Shown here: one piece after another, positions 15,248-23,622 of the stretch
Position numbering within the stretch: the stretch's first letter is position 1
How the letters are laid out: the number at the start of each line of letters is the position of its first letter
Source of the DNA: Halomonas rhizosphaerae
GTDB taxonomy: Bacteria; Pseudomonadota; Gammaproteobacteria; Pseudomonadales; Halomonadaceae
DNA length: 64,000 bases
Assembly: GCF_030010555.1 (NCBI RefSeq)
Contig: NZ_JASCQP010000028.1
Span: forward strand, 124,001 to 188,000
Direction of reading: 5' to 3'
The notes under the pieces: generated by a model
What the model was told of the DNA's origin: nothing
Seen by the model: only the letters and a program-made list of their open reading frames with translations
Databases searched by the model: none
Position numbers and translations under genes: made by a program

Positions 15248-18103
15248 TCAGCTTGCCTTCTCGATGCGACACAGGGTGCACTTGGTTTCCTGCATCTGGG
15301 TCACCGAGTCATAGCCGTAGGTGGTGGCGGTGTTGGCCGCCTCGCCGAGCACATAGGGTGCCGAGCCTTCCGGATAGCGGTCGTGCAGGCTCTCGCCCTG
15401 GAACATGCCGCCAAAGTGGAAGGGCATGAACACCACCTCTCGCGCGACCCGCGGGGTGACCAGCGCCTTGACCCTGACACGGCCGCCCTCGGCACCCTCG
15501 ACCCACACCATGTCGCCCTCGGCGATGGCGAGGTCGTTGGCAAGTGCCGGGTTGATCTCGACGAACATCTCCTGCTGCAGCTCGGCGAGCCAGGACATGG
15601 AGCGGGTCTCTTCGCCGCCGCCCTCGTACTCCACCAGGCGTCCGGAGGTGAGGATGATCGGGTAGTCCCCGGTGACGTCCTTCTCCTGGATGGTCTTGTA
15701 GAGGGTGGGCAGGCGGTAGTGGGAGGCCACGTCGTCCCAGGTCGGGTAGTCGGCCACCAGGTCGCGGCGACTGGTATAGAGCGGCTCGCGGTGCTTGGGG
15801 ATGGGGTCGGGGAAGGTCCAGACGTTGCAGCGCGCCTTGGCGTTGCCGAAGGGGGCGCACTCGTGGGCGATCGCCACGCGCTGGATGCCGCCGGAGAGGT
15901 CGGTCTTCCAGTTCTTGCCCTCCGCCTCGGCCTTCTCCTCCTCGGTCAGGTCATCCCACCAGCCGAGGTCCTTGAGCATGGCATCGGTGAACTCGGGGTA
16001 GCCATCCTCGAGCTCGGAGCCTTCGCTGAATGAACCGTCGGCGAGGATGTTCTCGCCGTCACGTTCGATGCCGAAACGGGCACGGAAGGTCAGCCCGCCT
16101 TCGGACACCTTCTTGCTGGTGTCGTAGAGGATCGGCGTGCCGGGGTGGCCCATCTCGGCGGTGCCCCAGCAGGGCCAGGGCAGGCCGTAGTAGTCGCCGT
16201 CGGCGGGGCCGCCCTCGGCGCGCAAATCGCGGAAGCTGAAGGTGTGCCAGTTCTGCTGGTGGGCCTTGAGTCGCTCCGGGCTCTGGCCGGTATAGCCCAC
16301 GGTCCACATGCCGGCGTTGAACTCCCGGGTGATGTCCTCGACGAGCGGCTCGTCGCCATTCATCTCGAAGTTCTTGACCAGCTCGTCACCGAAGCCCAGC
16401 TTCCTGGCCAGCAGATACATGATCTCGTGGTCGGGCTTGGATTCGAACAGCGGCTCGATCACCTTGTCACGCCACTGGATGGAGCGGTTGGTGGCGGTGA
16501 CGCTGCCGTAGGTCTCGAACTGGGTAGCCGCCGGCAGCAGGTAGACGCCGTCCTGGCGGTCATGCATGACCCCCGCCACGGTGGGGTAGGGGTCGACGAT
16601 GACCATCATCTCGAGCTGCTGCATGGCCTTCTGCATCTCGGGACCGCGGGTCTGGGAGTTGACCGCGTGCCCCCAGTAGAACATCGCCTTGAGCCGGGTC
16701 CGCTGGGAGATGTCCTCTTCCTGCTCGAGCACGCCGTCGATCCAGCGCGAGACGGTGATGCCGCTGGAATTCATCGGCTGGCCGTCGGCGTACTCGGCCT
16801 GGTCGAAGCGTCCCTTCAGCCATTCGTAGTCCAGGTCCCAGACGCGGGCCCAGTGCTTCCAGGCGCCCTCGGCCAGGCCGTAGTAGCCGGGCAGGGAGTG
16901 AGACATCAGGCCCAGGTCGGTGGCGCCCTGGACGTTGTCATGGCCACGGAAGATGTTCGCCCCGCCGCCTGACTTGCCGATATTGCCCAGTGCCAGCTCG
17001 AGGATGCAGTAGGCCCGGGTATTGTTATTGCCGGTGGTGTGCTGGGTGCCGCCCATGCACCACACCACGCAACCCGGACGGTTCTCGGCCAGGCGCCGGG
17101 CGGTGTCAAGCATCGCCTCCTCGGAGACGCCGGTGATGTTCTCGACCACATCGGGCGGGAACTGGGCCACCTCGTCGCGCACCTCGTCCATGGCGTAGAC
17201 GCGCTGGTCGATGTACTCCTGGTCCTCCCAGCCGTTCTCGAAGATGTGCCACAGCAGGCCCCAGATGAAGGCCACGTCGGACCCGGGGCGAATCCGCACG
17301 TAGCTGTCGGCCTTGGCCGCGGTGCGAGTGAAGCGTGGATCGACGACGATGATGTGCGCCTGGCTGCGCTCCTTGGCCAGCAGGATGTGCTGCATGGCCA
17401 CCGGGTGCGCCTCGGTGGGGTTCGAGCCGATGAACATGATCGACTTGCTGTTCTGGATGTCGTTGAGCGAGTTGGTCATCGCCCCGTAGCCCCAGGTGTT
17501 GGCCACCCCGGCCACGGTGGTGGAGTGGCAGATGCGTGCCTGGTGGTCGGTGTTGTTGGTCCCGGCCAGGGCCGCGAACTTGCGCATCAGGTAGGCCTGT
17601 TCATTGCTGAACTTGGCCGAGCCCAGCCAGTAGATGCTGTCCGGGCCATTCGCCTCGGTCAGCTCCAGCACCTTGCTGCCGATCTCCTCGATGGCATCTT
17701 CCCAGCTCAGCCGCTGCCACTCGCCGCCCACCAGCTTCATCGGGTACTTGAGGCGCCGGCTCGAGTGCCCGTGCTGACGCAGCGAGGCGCCCTTGGCACA
17801 GTGGGCGCCGCGGTTGATCGGATGGTCGAAGGCGGGTTCCTGCCTGGTCCAGACGCCCTCCTGGACCTCGGCGTAGACGCCGCAGCCCACCGAGCAATGG
17901 GAGCAGACGGTCCGCCTGGTCTCCACCGGGGCATCGGACCAGGCGGTCTTCTCGTCCGCCTCGGTGCGCTGCATCATGGGGGCCCCCATGAAGCCCGCGG
18001 CGGCCAGCCCGCCGGTGGTGGCCCCGCTGCGCTTGAGGAACTGGCGGCGGGAAATGCCCAGCCCGCCGGCCCTCGGGGTATCGGATCTAGGTGTCAGACG
18101 CAT
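15248..18103 (-). CDS. fdhA: Formate dehydrogenase alpha subunit, Mo/W-bis-MGD, cysteine type
   Basis: The 951-residue catalytic subunit, exported folded by Tat: ISRRQFLKRSGATTGGLAAAG near residue 18. A [4Fe-4S] motif CSHCSVGC (Cys67, 70, 74) with Cys102 follows. The active-site metal ligand is Cys192 in HQARICHSTTV, encoded by TGC at 17530-17528, not selenocysteine. The adjacent His193 is the conserved catalytic histidine. The rest matches periplasmic respiratory formate dehydrogenases, including a C-terminal dinucleotide-binding domain from about residue 790. A strong AGGAG lies upstream. Whether it uses Mo or W cannot be told; moeA and moaB lie downstream. Confidence 0.93.
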   Translation of the reverse strand: MRLTPRSDTPRAGGLGISRRQFLKRSGATTGGLAAAGFMGAPMMQRTEADEKTAWSDAPVETRRTVCSHCSVGCGVYAEVQEGVWTRQEPAFDHPINRGAHCAKGASLRQHGHSSRRLKYPMKLVGGEWQRLSWEDAIEEIGSKVLELTEANGPDSIYWLGSAKFSNEQAYLMRKFAALAGTNNTDHQARICHSTTVAGVANTWGYGAMTNSLNDIQNSKSIMFIGSNPTEAHPVAMQHILLAKERSQAHIIVVDPRFTRTAAKADSYVRIRPGSDVAFIWGLLWHIFENGWEDQEYIDQRVYAMDEVRDEVAQFPPDVVENITGVSEEAMLDTARRLAENRPGCVVWCMGGTQHTTGNNNTRAYCILELALGNIGKSGGGANIFRGHDNVQGATDLGLMSHSLPGYYGLAEGAWKHWARVWDLDYEWLKGRFDQAEYADGQPMNSSGITVSRWIDGVLEQEEDISQRTRLKAMFYWGHAVNSQTRGPEMQKAMQQLEMMVIVDPYPTVAGVMHDRQDGVYLLPAATQFETYGSVTATNRSIQWRDKVIEPLFESKPDHEIMYLLARKLGFGDELVKNFEMNGDEPLVEDITREFNAGMWTVGYTGQSPERLKAHQQNWHTFSFRDLRAEGGPADGDYYGLPWPCWGTAEMGHPGTPILYDTSKKVSEGGLTFRARFGIERDGENILADGSFSEGSELEDGYPEFTDAMLKDLGWWDDLTEEEKAEAEGKNWKTDLSGGIQRVAIAHECAPFGNAKARCNVWTFPDPIPKHREPLYTSRRDLVADYPTWDDVASHYRLPTLYKTIQEKDVTGDYPIILTSGRLVEYEGGGEETRSMSWLAELQQEMFVEINPALANDLAIAEGDMVWVEGAEGGRVRVKALVTPRVAREVVFMPFHFGGMFQGESLHDRYPEGSAPYVLGEAANTATTYGYDSVTQMQETKCTLCRIEKAS

Positions 18104-18129
18104 GGCATCGCTCTCCTGGCTCGGGGCCG

Positions 18130-18333
18130 TCAGTCACGCAGGGTGGCGTAGAAGGCACGGATGTGAGGGGTTTCCCGGTACTCGCGGGAGGGCTCGGCCT
18201 CCTTCGCCGCCGGCTTGGCGTCGGCCTGGGCCAGGGTGACGTGGCCGACCGCTGCTGCGGCTCCGGCGGCGGCGGTGCCGATGCCTAGCGTCTTGAGGAA
18301 GCGCCGGCGCTGCGGGTTGCGTGTGGTGGGCAT
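18130..18333 (-). CDS. Small Tat-signal protein of formate dehydrogenase operons (FdhX-like)
   Basis: A 67-residue protein made almost only of a Tat signal: RRRFLKTLGIGTAAAGAAAAVGHVTLAQA, then a short polar tail ending HIRAFYATLRD. Proteins of this size and layout ('formate dehydrogenase region TAT target') precede fdhA in many gammaproteobacteria; their role is not established. The start at 18333 has AGGAG nine bases upstream; an in-frame ATG at 18354 has none. No coding sequence was found in the 82-base gap before it. Confidence 0.8.
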   Translation of the reverse strand: MPTTRNPQRRRFLKTLGIGTAAAGAAAAVGHVTLAQADAKPAAKEAEPSREYRETPHIRAFYATLRD

Positions 18334-18415
18334 GGGGATGTCTCCTCTACTCATGCTGTCTGCGGCCCTTGCCGGGCCCTGTTATGGTTGTGGCATCACG
18401 GTCCGGTGTGAGGCG

Positions 18416-19018
18416 TCAGGGTTCGACGATCCTGACGGGATCCTCTAGCGACTCGGCCTCGAGTCGCCGGGACTCCTCTTCGATGAAGGCCTGGCCGAGC
18501 TGGCCCAGGTGCGCATGGAAGGGGGTGTCGACCCGGCCGAGATCCGCCAGGCAGTGCGACGCCCAGGGGGCGAGGTGCGTCATGAAGAAGCGCGCCTCGG
18601 CCACGGATCGGGCCTCGATCAGCATGGCCATCACCTCGCACAGGGCGGCCAGGTGGTCCTCCGGGTCACGACTGTGCTCGGCACGCTGGAAGCCCAGTGC
18701 CTTGAGATCGCGGCGCAGGGCGACGAGCGCCGCGTCCATCAGCTCGCCGTTGCGGTACCAGGAGGCGTAGGGCGTGATGTCGCCCTGCACCACCCCGATC
18801 AGGTGGCGGAAGTGGGCCCGCGCGAGGTCATCGGCCGTGGCCTCGCCCGCGGCGGCGACCAGCGATGCCCAGCGCTCGGCGAGCAGGGTGCCGTCCTGCT
18901 CGACCTCCAGCCCGGCCAGCCATTCGAGCAGCGAGGCATCGGGCGCCTCGCGCAGCAGCCGGGCCAGCAGCCGGTAGACATCGGCCCGCAGGGCGTCGCG
19001 CTCGTTCAACTCGTTCAT
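18416..19018 (-). CDS. TorD/DmsD-family chaperone for formate dehydrogenase
   Basis: A 200-residue all-helical protein of the TorD/NarJ class that binds and proofreads Mo-enzyme precursors before Tat export. Family features: ADVYRLLARLLREAPDASLLEWLAGLE at the N-terminus, the central YASWYRNGELMDAALVALRRDL, corresponding to the conserved Y-x-S-x-Y region, and PEDHLAALCEVM. It begins four bases after the polyferredoxin gene stop. By position its client should be FdhA or the small Tat protein. Confidence 0.85.
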   Translation of the reverse strand: MNELNERDALRADVYRLLARLLREAPDASLLEWLAGLEVEQDGTLLAERWASLVAAAGEATADDLARAHFRHLIGVVQGDITPYASWYRNGELMDAALVALRRDLKALGFQRAEHSRDPEDHLAALCEVMAMLIEARSVAEARFFMTHLAPWASHCLADLGRVDTPFHAHLGQLGQAFIEEESRRLEAESLEDPVRIVEP

Positions 19019-19022
19019 GGCG

Positions 19023-20744
19023 TCATACCTTCAGCTGCGATTCGGGGTCGCGGGCCATGGCCTGCCAGACATCCTTGACCCGGCAGTCCTCGCACATCTC
19101 CAGGCGCGACAGGGCATCGCCGGCGAAGTAGGGGTGGTCGGCGAGCTTGGCCTTGAGGGTCGCGACGGTGCTCGCGGTGGCGAAGGGCTTGCCGCAGCGA
19201 ATGCACGGGAAGGCGGCCTCCTCGTGCTGGACCCGGCGTTCGCGTCGCCCGGCGTCGGCCAGGAAGCCGGGCACCAGGGTGATGGCATCCTCCGGACAGG
19301 CTTCGGCGCAGAGCCCGCACTGGATGCAGTCCGCCTCGCGGAAGCTAAGCAGGGGGCGGTCGTCGCCGGCGGCCAGTGCCGGAGTGGGGCAGTTGGACAC
19401 GCAGGAGAGGCACAGGGTGCAGGCCTCGCCGTTGACCGCCAGGCCGCCATAGGCGGCGCCGGCCGGCATCGCGTGGCGATGGCCATCGGGATGGCCGAGA
19501 CGCTCCAGGTGGGCCAGCACGCTATCGAGGCGATCGCGCTTGTTGTGCTCGGTAAACACGAGGGGTTCGCCTTCCAGCGGCGCCTCGCCCGGCAGGGCGT
19601 CTCGGGCGGCCTCGTCACCGGCCATCAGGCGGACCACCCGTGACGGCGAGTGGCCGAGGGCGTGGAGCAGGGCATGTGTCTGGGCGAGCTGGTCGTCGAT
19701 GAAGGCCGTGAGGCGCTCGGGCATTCCAGCTCGGCACTGGATGCGCACCTCGGCGGCACCGCCGGCCAGAGCGGTCAGCCACTGGTCGTGACCGGCGGCC
19801 CCCAGCTCCTCGAGGGGAATATCGAGGACATGGCCCGCGGCGGCGTCTTCCCCTGCCAGGTCGCCGGCCTCGGCGAAGCGCACCACCGGTGCCGCGCCGC
19901 CGGCTTCGCGGTAGGCAGCGAGCCAGGCCAGCAGCGTCTCCTGCTGGCGGGCGGTCTCCGGGAGACGGAACTGGATCGCCCCGGTAGGGCAGGCGCTGCT
20001 GCAACTGCCGACGCCATGACAGCGGAAGGGGTCGATCTCGATCCAGGCATCGATACGGCCCTGGTGACTGTGGACGGCATCGGCCGGGCAGACCTCCAGG
20101 CAGCGGGTGCAGCCCGTGTTACCGCTGGCGGAATGGGCGCAGAGGGCATTGTCGATCTGGAAGTAGCGCGGCTTGTCGAACTCGCCGACCAGACCGGCAA
20201 GCGCCTCCAGTTGGTCGTCGCGCTGCGGGGCATGCCAGGAGAGGGCGACATAACCGGGCGGAGGCAGTTCGAGGGCGAGCACCGGGGTCTCGCCCAGGTC
20301 GAGGACGAGATCGAAATGCTCGCGGTCGACCAGTGCCCAAGCCAGGTCGAGCGTACCGTCCTCGTCGGCCAGGTGGACCGAGAAGTGCCCCAGGTAGCCA
20401 TCGATGCCGAGCGTACGGGACTGGGCCCGGGATAGCCGCTGGCTGGTCATGCCGGCGGTGTCGGCCAGCAGCGACTCGTCTTCCTCGTCTTCCTCGTCTA
20501 TCTCGCCGTCGGCCATCGGCTCGGTGAAGAGCAGGGTCGGAAGAGGAAGGCCCCGGTCGTGCAGGGCACGGGCGGCTCGCCGGACGTCGCGCTCGTTGCC
20601 GAGCACCAGGGCATGCCCCTCGCTGTGGTAGCCGACGCTGGCCGGGGTGAGATTGACCGGCCAGGAGACACGCTGGCGTGCCGCCTCCCGCGCCTGCCGG
20701 TTGCGGTCGTCATCCACCGGCATGATATCGATTCGCTGGTTCAT
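19023..20744 (-). CDS. Polyferredoxin (multi-[4Fe-4S]) protein of the formate dehydrogenase cluster
   Basis: A 573-residue cytoplasmic iron-sulfur protein. Two ferredoxin-like pairs are visible: CTRCLEVCP with an upstream cysteine and CHGVGSCSSACP near residues 215-255, then CTLCLSCVSNCP and CIQCGLCAEACP near residues 445-490. Isolated CIRCG and CEDC motifs lie at the C-terminus, and an acidic stretch (DEEDEEDE) near residue 85. Such proteins accompany fdh genes with DUF3305/3306; a role in electron transfer during cofactor or enzyme assembly is inference. The ribosome-binding site is weak, and Met8 (20723) is an alternative start. The 103 bases upstream are AT-rich and may hold a promoter. 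Confidence 0.78.
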   Translation of the reverse strand: MNQRIDIMPVDDDRNRQAREAARQRVSWPVNLTPASVGYHSEGHALVLGNERDVRRAARALHDRGLPLPTLLFTEPMADGEIDEEDEEDESLLADTAGMTSQRLSRAQSRTLGIDGYLGHFSVHLADEDGTLDLAWALVDREHFDLVLDLGETPVLALELPPPGYVALSWHAPQRDDQLEALAGLVGEFDKPRYFQIDNALCAHSASGNTGCTRCLEVCPADAVHSHQGRIDAWIEIDPFRCHGVGSCSSACPTGAIQFRLPETARQQETLLAWLAAYREAGGAAPVVRFAEAGDLAGEDAAAGHVLDIPLEELGAAGHDQWLTALAGGAAEVRIQCRAGMPERLTAFIDDQLAQTHALLHALGHSPSRVVRLMAGDEAARDALPGEAPLEGEPLVFTEHNKRDRLDSVLAHLERLGHPDGHRHAMPAGAAYGGLAVNGEACTLCLSCVSNCPTPALAAGDDRPLLSFREADCIQCGLCAEACPEDAITLVPGFLADAGRRERRVQHEEAAFPCIRCGKPFATASTVATLKAKLADHPYFAGDALSRLEMCEDCRVKDVWQAMARDPESQLKV

Positions 20745-20847
20745 GCAGTCTCACGGTCGGGTTGCGTAGGTTGAACTTGTTTTTGTTGTTAAGTGCTAAT
20801 TTATCAGTGTTGGTCGAATCGGTGCCGCTTGCATACGCTCCCTTGGT
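20745..20847 (-). promoter_or_regulatory. AT-rich gap inside the formate dehydrogenase gene series, possible promoter
   Basis: Between the DUF3306 stop and the polyferredoxin start the sequence becomes unusually AT-rich (TGATAAATTAGCACTTAAC on the minus strand). TAAATT is a weak -10 candidate; no convincing -35 was found, so an activator-dependent promoter is a guess. Confidence 0.3.
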
Positions 20848-21450
20848 CTAAGGTGCGCCGCTCGGGCGACCGGCCTCTTTCGTCAGATTCTCGCGAACCT
20901 CGTCCTCGTCCTGCTCTCGTGAGGCCATGGCCGTATCGTCATCGGCATTCACCTGTCCGGTGGCTGCCGACTCGGTGTCGGGGGGTGACGCTTCGCTGAC
21001 TTCCGAGGCATGCTCTTGCGGGGCCTCGTCCTCGTCCAGCTGCCGCCGGGTCCAGTTGCGCAACCGCTCGGCCACCTCGCCGGCCAGGGGCTGGAGCTTC
21101 TCCCGGTAGTCATGGTCGTAGTCATCGAGGCCGTCACGGATGCCGTAATGGTCCGCGGCAAAGAGGCGCCGCAGGGCGCGCTTGCGCAGGCCGCTACTGA
21201 CCCCGGAGGCGAGATAGGCCTTGATGTCGCTGCCGGGGGGGAGGGCCTCCGGGTCGGGCAGGGTGTGATCAAGGCTGCCGGGGGCAGGCGAACCGGACGG
21301 AGCGGTATCTCGTTCGGTATGATCGGATTCCAGCGGCTCGCGGTCTGGCGCATCGTCCTCCCGTGCCTCGGCCCCCCTCGGTGGCAGTGGAGTCTCCGAT
21401 GACGCTAGCTCGCCTCGCTTCAGGCGGGACCATCTCTCGAACCGGCTCAT
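20848..21450 (-). CDS. DUF3306 family protein, formate dehydrogenase associated
   Basis: A 200-residue polar protein, no signal peptide or membrane helix. It opens MSRFERWSRLKRGELA; the only conserved-looking core is LPPGSDIKAYLASGVSSGLRKRALRRLFAADHYGIRDGLDDYDHDY (about residues 72-115), the DUF3306 signature. The rest is acidic and low complexity. The start overlaps the DUF3305 stop (ATGA). The function is unknown; association with formate dehydrogenase loci is known for the family. Confidence 0.78.
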   Translation of the reverse strand: MSRFERWSRLKRGELASSETPLPPRGAEAREDDAPDREPLESDHTERDTAPSGSPAPGSLDHTLPDPEALPPGSDIKAYLASGVSSGLRKRALRRLFAADHYGIRDGLDDYDHDYREKLQPLAGEVAERLRNWTRRQLDEDEAPQEHASEVSEASPPDTESAATGQVNADDDTAMASREQDEDEVRENLTKEAGRPSGAP

Positions 21451-21878
21451 GCCTCGATCTCCCGGGCACGCCCGGCCCCCTTGCGCTTCTTCTTGCGCCC
21501 CTCCGCAGGGGCCTCGCCATGATGGGCGAGGTAGGCCTCGATCCAGGCCTGTATCGCCAGCGGCATGTCGGCTTCCAGCACCCGATGCTCGCCATCGAGC
21601 CAGCCGGCGGCCACATCCTGGCTGGCGGAAATGGCCGTGGGGGTGGGTCTGGCACCGGCCTCACCGGCCTGCACGAACAGGCGAGGGGTGGCGCTGGTCA
21701 AGTTGAAACGGTAGGCGGCCCGCTCTGTCATGTAGAGTTGCAGGTTCAGGGTAAGAGGCCCGGCGTGTCCGGGCGAGAGGTCGATGATCCCCCAGCGGGT
21801 CGTGGTGAAGCCCTTGATGGCGAGCGACTCGCCGGCGACATCGAAACTGAGGGAGCGAGAGCTGCTGATTGAGGACAT
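21447..21878 (-). CDS. DUF3305 family protein, formate dehydrogenase associated
   Basis: A 143-residue protein of DUF3305. The family pattern is a beta-rich core (IKGFTTTRWGIIDLSPG, YMTERAAYRFNLTSATPRLFV) ending in a basic tail KKKRKGAG. It is the promoter-proximal gene of the minus-strand formate dehydrogenase series and divergent from fdhD, 95 bases away. Function unknown. Confidence 0.75.
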   Translation of the reverse strand: MSSISSSRSLSFDVAGESLAIKGFTTTRWGIIDLSPGHAGPLTLNLQLYMTERAAYRFNLTSATPRLFVQAGEAGARPTPTAISASQDVAAGWLDGEHRVLEADMPLAIQAWIEAYLAHHGEAPAEGRKKKRKGAGRAREIEA

Positions 21879-21897
21879 GGGATGTATTGCTCCAGCC

Positions 21898-21933
21898 TTG
21901 TCTCTAGGTAGTAAAGACAGTAGGCAGAGACAA
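21898..21933. promoter_or_regulatory. Inverted repeat in the divergent DUF3305-fdhD control region
   Basis: TTGTCTCT (21898-21905) and AGAGACAA (21926-21933) are perfect inverted copies with a 20-base spacer, centred in the 95-base divergent promoter region. The placement suits one operator serving both transcripts. The binding protein is unknown. Confidence 0.5.
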
Positions 21934-21973
21934 TGCCATCATCGTCAATCAACGTTCTGTCGAGGAGCCGTGG

Positions 21974-22819
21974 ATGCACGACATCAGCCTGAGCCGGGCA
22001 CGCCTGCCTGCCACCCTGGAGATCGAGGTGCTCGACGAGTTCGGCGAGGCCAAGCAGCAGGCCATCGCCGCGGAACGGGCCCTGACCATCTACCTGAACA
22101 AGCGGGAGATCGTTACCCTGATGACCCTGGGCGCCGACCCCGAGGCCCTGGTGGTCGGCTACCTGCGCAACCAGGGGCTGCTGGCCGACCGGCGGGACCT
22201 CCAGGTGGTGCACGTGGACTGGGAGGTGGAGGCGGCCGCGGTGGTCACCCGCCACCTGCCGGAGGACCTTGAGGAGCGGCTGGGCCAGCGCACCGTGACC
22301 ACCGGCTGCGGCCAGGGGACGGTCTTCGGCCGGCTGCTCGAGGCGACCTCGCTGCGCCCGTTGCCAGCCACCGTGCTGCGCCAGTCGGTGCTCTACCAGC
22401 TGCTCGACAACCTCGGCGCCTACAACGAGACCTACCGCAGTGCCGGTGCCGTGCACGGCTGCGCGCTGTGCCGGCAGGAGGCGGTGCTGGACTTCGTCGA
22501 GGACGTGGGGCGGCACAATGCCGTGGACACCCTGGCCGGCCGCCAGTGGCTGCTGGCATCGGAGAGTGCCGATGCCGACATCTTCTACACCACCGGCCGG
22601 CTGACCTCGGAGATGGTGCTCAAGGTGGCGCAGATGGGAATCGGGGTGCTGGTGTCGCGGTCGGGCGTGACCCAGAAGGGGGTGGAGCTGGCCGAGCGCT
22701 TCGGCGTGCTGCTGATCGCCCGCGCCAAGGGGCGCCACTTCCAGGCGATCCATGGCATGGGCCGGCTCGAGCTCGATGCCGTCCCCGCCCGGCGCCCCGG
22801 GGATCGGGTACGGGCCTGA
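21974..22819 (+). CDS. fdhD: Sulfurtransferase FdhD, formate dehydrogenase maturation
   Basis: A 281-residue FdhD-family protein. FdhD transfers sulfur from a cysteine desulfurase to the Mo-bis-MGD cofactor, needed for formate dehydrogenase activity. The catalytic cysteine loop is HGCALC (Cys163, Cys166). Other family segments are RTVTTGCGQGT, FVEDVGRHNAVDTLAG, FYTTGRLTSEMV and VSRSGVTQKGVELAE. GAGGAG lies upstream of the ATG. It is divergent from the minus-strand operon it serves and convergent with the XRE-cupin gene, three bases away. Confidence 0.93.
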   Translation: MHDISLSRARLPATLEIEVLDEFGEAKQQAIAAERALTIYLNKREIVTLMTLGADPEALVVGYLRNQGLLADRRDLQVVHVDWEVEAAAVVTRHLPEDLEERLGQRTVTTGCGQGTVFGRLLEATSLRPLPATVLRQSVLYQLLDNLGAYNETYRSAGAVHGCALCRQEAVLDFVEDVGRHNAVDTLAGRQWLLASESADADIFYTTGRLTSEMVLKVAQMGIGVLVSRSGVTQKGVELAERFGVLLIARAKGRHFQAIHGMGRLELDAVPARRPGDRVRA

Positions 22820-22822
22820 GCC

Positions 22823-23458
22823 TCAGGCGCTGCCCTCGCCCCGCGTGCAGACCGACAGCACCACGGCATCGGCGTCGCTCACGGAGACCAGGGCATGGCC
22901 CATGGCGCTGTCGAAGTAGATGCTGTCGCCGCTGACCAGCGCCAGCGGCTCGTAGTACTCGGTGTAGAGCAGGATCTCGCCGTCGAGCACCATCAGGAAC
23001 TCCTCGCCGTCGTGGCGCACCCATTCACTGAACTCGTCGAATGCGCGAGCCCGAACGATGGTCTTGAAGGGAATCATGCGCTTCTGCGCGAGCTCGCAGC
23101 TGAGCAGCTCGTGCTCGTAGGTCGGGGTGGGGTGGCGCTGACCCTCGCCCCGGCGAGTAAGGTCGCGTCGTCCCATGGTGCGGGGCTGGACCCTGGGTGG
23201 CGAGAGCAACTGGGGCAAGTCGATGCCCAGGCCATTGATCAGCTTCTGCACCGCCGTGAAAGTGGGAGAAATCTGATCGTTCTCGATCTTGGAGAGGGTG
23301 GAGCGAGCCAGGCCGGTACGCTGGCTGACGTCCTCCAGGGTCCAGTGGTGCGCCAGGCGGATCTCCTTGAGGCGCTCGCCGAGGCGCAGCGGTTCGACGA
23401 AGGGCTTGCGGCCGGCGGCGATGCGCAGGGCGGCGTCCTGATCGGTGGTGGCGGTCAT
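22823..23458 (-). CDS. XRE-family transcriptional regulator with C-terminal cupin domain
   Basis: A 211-residue regulator. The helix-turn-helix (about residues 25-78: LGERLKEIRLAHHWTLEDVSQRTGLARSTLSKIENDQISPT) is XRE type, and a cupin sensor domain follows (about residues 130-205: EWVRHDGEEFLMVLDGEILLYTEYYEPLALVSGDSIYFDS). Such proteins often control polyamine, amino-acid or acetylation-linked genes by binding a small ligand. A palindrome GGAAAC-GAG-GTTTCC sits 15 bases before the start codon and may be its own operator. The neighbours are fdhD and a histone-deacetylase-family gene, so either is a possible target. Confidence 0.82.
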   Translation of the reverse strand: MTATTDQDAALRIAAGRKPFVEPLRLGERLKEIRLAHHWTLEDVSQRTGLARSTLSKIENDQISPTFTAVQKLINGLGIDLPQLLSPPRVQPRTMGRRDLTRRGEGQRHPTPTYEHELLSCELAQKRMIPFKTIVRARAFDEFSEWVRHDGEEFLMVLDGEILLYTEYYEPLALVSGDSIYFDSAMGHALVSVSDADAVVLSVCTRGEGSA

Positions 23459-23473
23459 GCGCTGTTCACTATC

Positions 23474-23488
23474 GGAAACGAGGTTTCC
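23474..23488. promoter_or_regulatory. Candidate operator, GGAAAC-N3-GTTTCC
   Basis: A perfect 6-bp inverted repeat just upstream of the XRE-cupin gene. The same half-sites recur in the longer inverted repeat at 23589-23622. Autoregulation is inference from position. Confidence 0.45.
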
Positions 23489-23588
23489 CCAAGCCTACCA
23501 CAGTCGCTGCTTGCGGCCCCACGCCCGCGACCCCGTCATGCCAGAGGGCGACGGCGATCGACGGGAAAGCAAGGACGAAGGTGAGTTT

Positions 23589-23622
23589 CCCGGCTGTTTC
23601 CCGGGACAGGGAAACAGCCGGG
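23589..23622. terminator. 14-bp perfect inverted repeat 3' of the deacetylase gene
   Basis: CCCGGCTGTTTCCC (23589-23602) pairs perfectly with 23609-23622 around a six-base loop. It starts right after the minus-strand deacetylase stop. There is no T-run, so it may be a weak terminator, an mRNA-stabilising hairpin, or a second operator, since it carries GTTTCC/GGAAAC half-sites. Confidence 0.5.

Noticed and set aside
13141-15429. Long plus-strand open frame (762 codons) opposite fdhC/fdhB
   Set aside because: It is the antisense of well-supported formate dehydrogenase genes; long antisense frames are expected at this GC content, and its composition (His/Gly/Asp/Val-rich) is typical of a shadow.
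17528-17530. Selenocysteine at the formate dehydrogenase active site
   Set aside because: The codon is TGC (Cys192), so no in-frame TGA or SECIS is needed.
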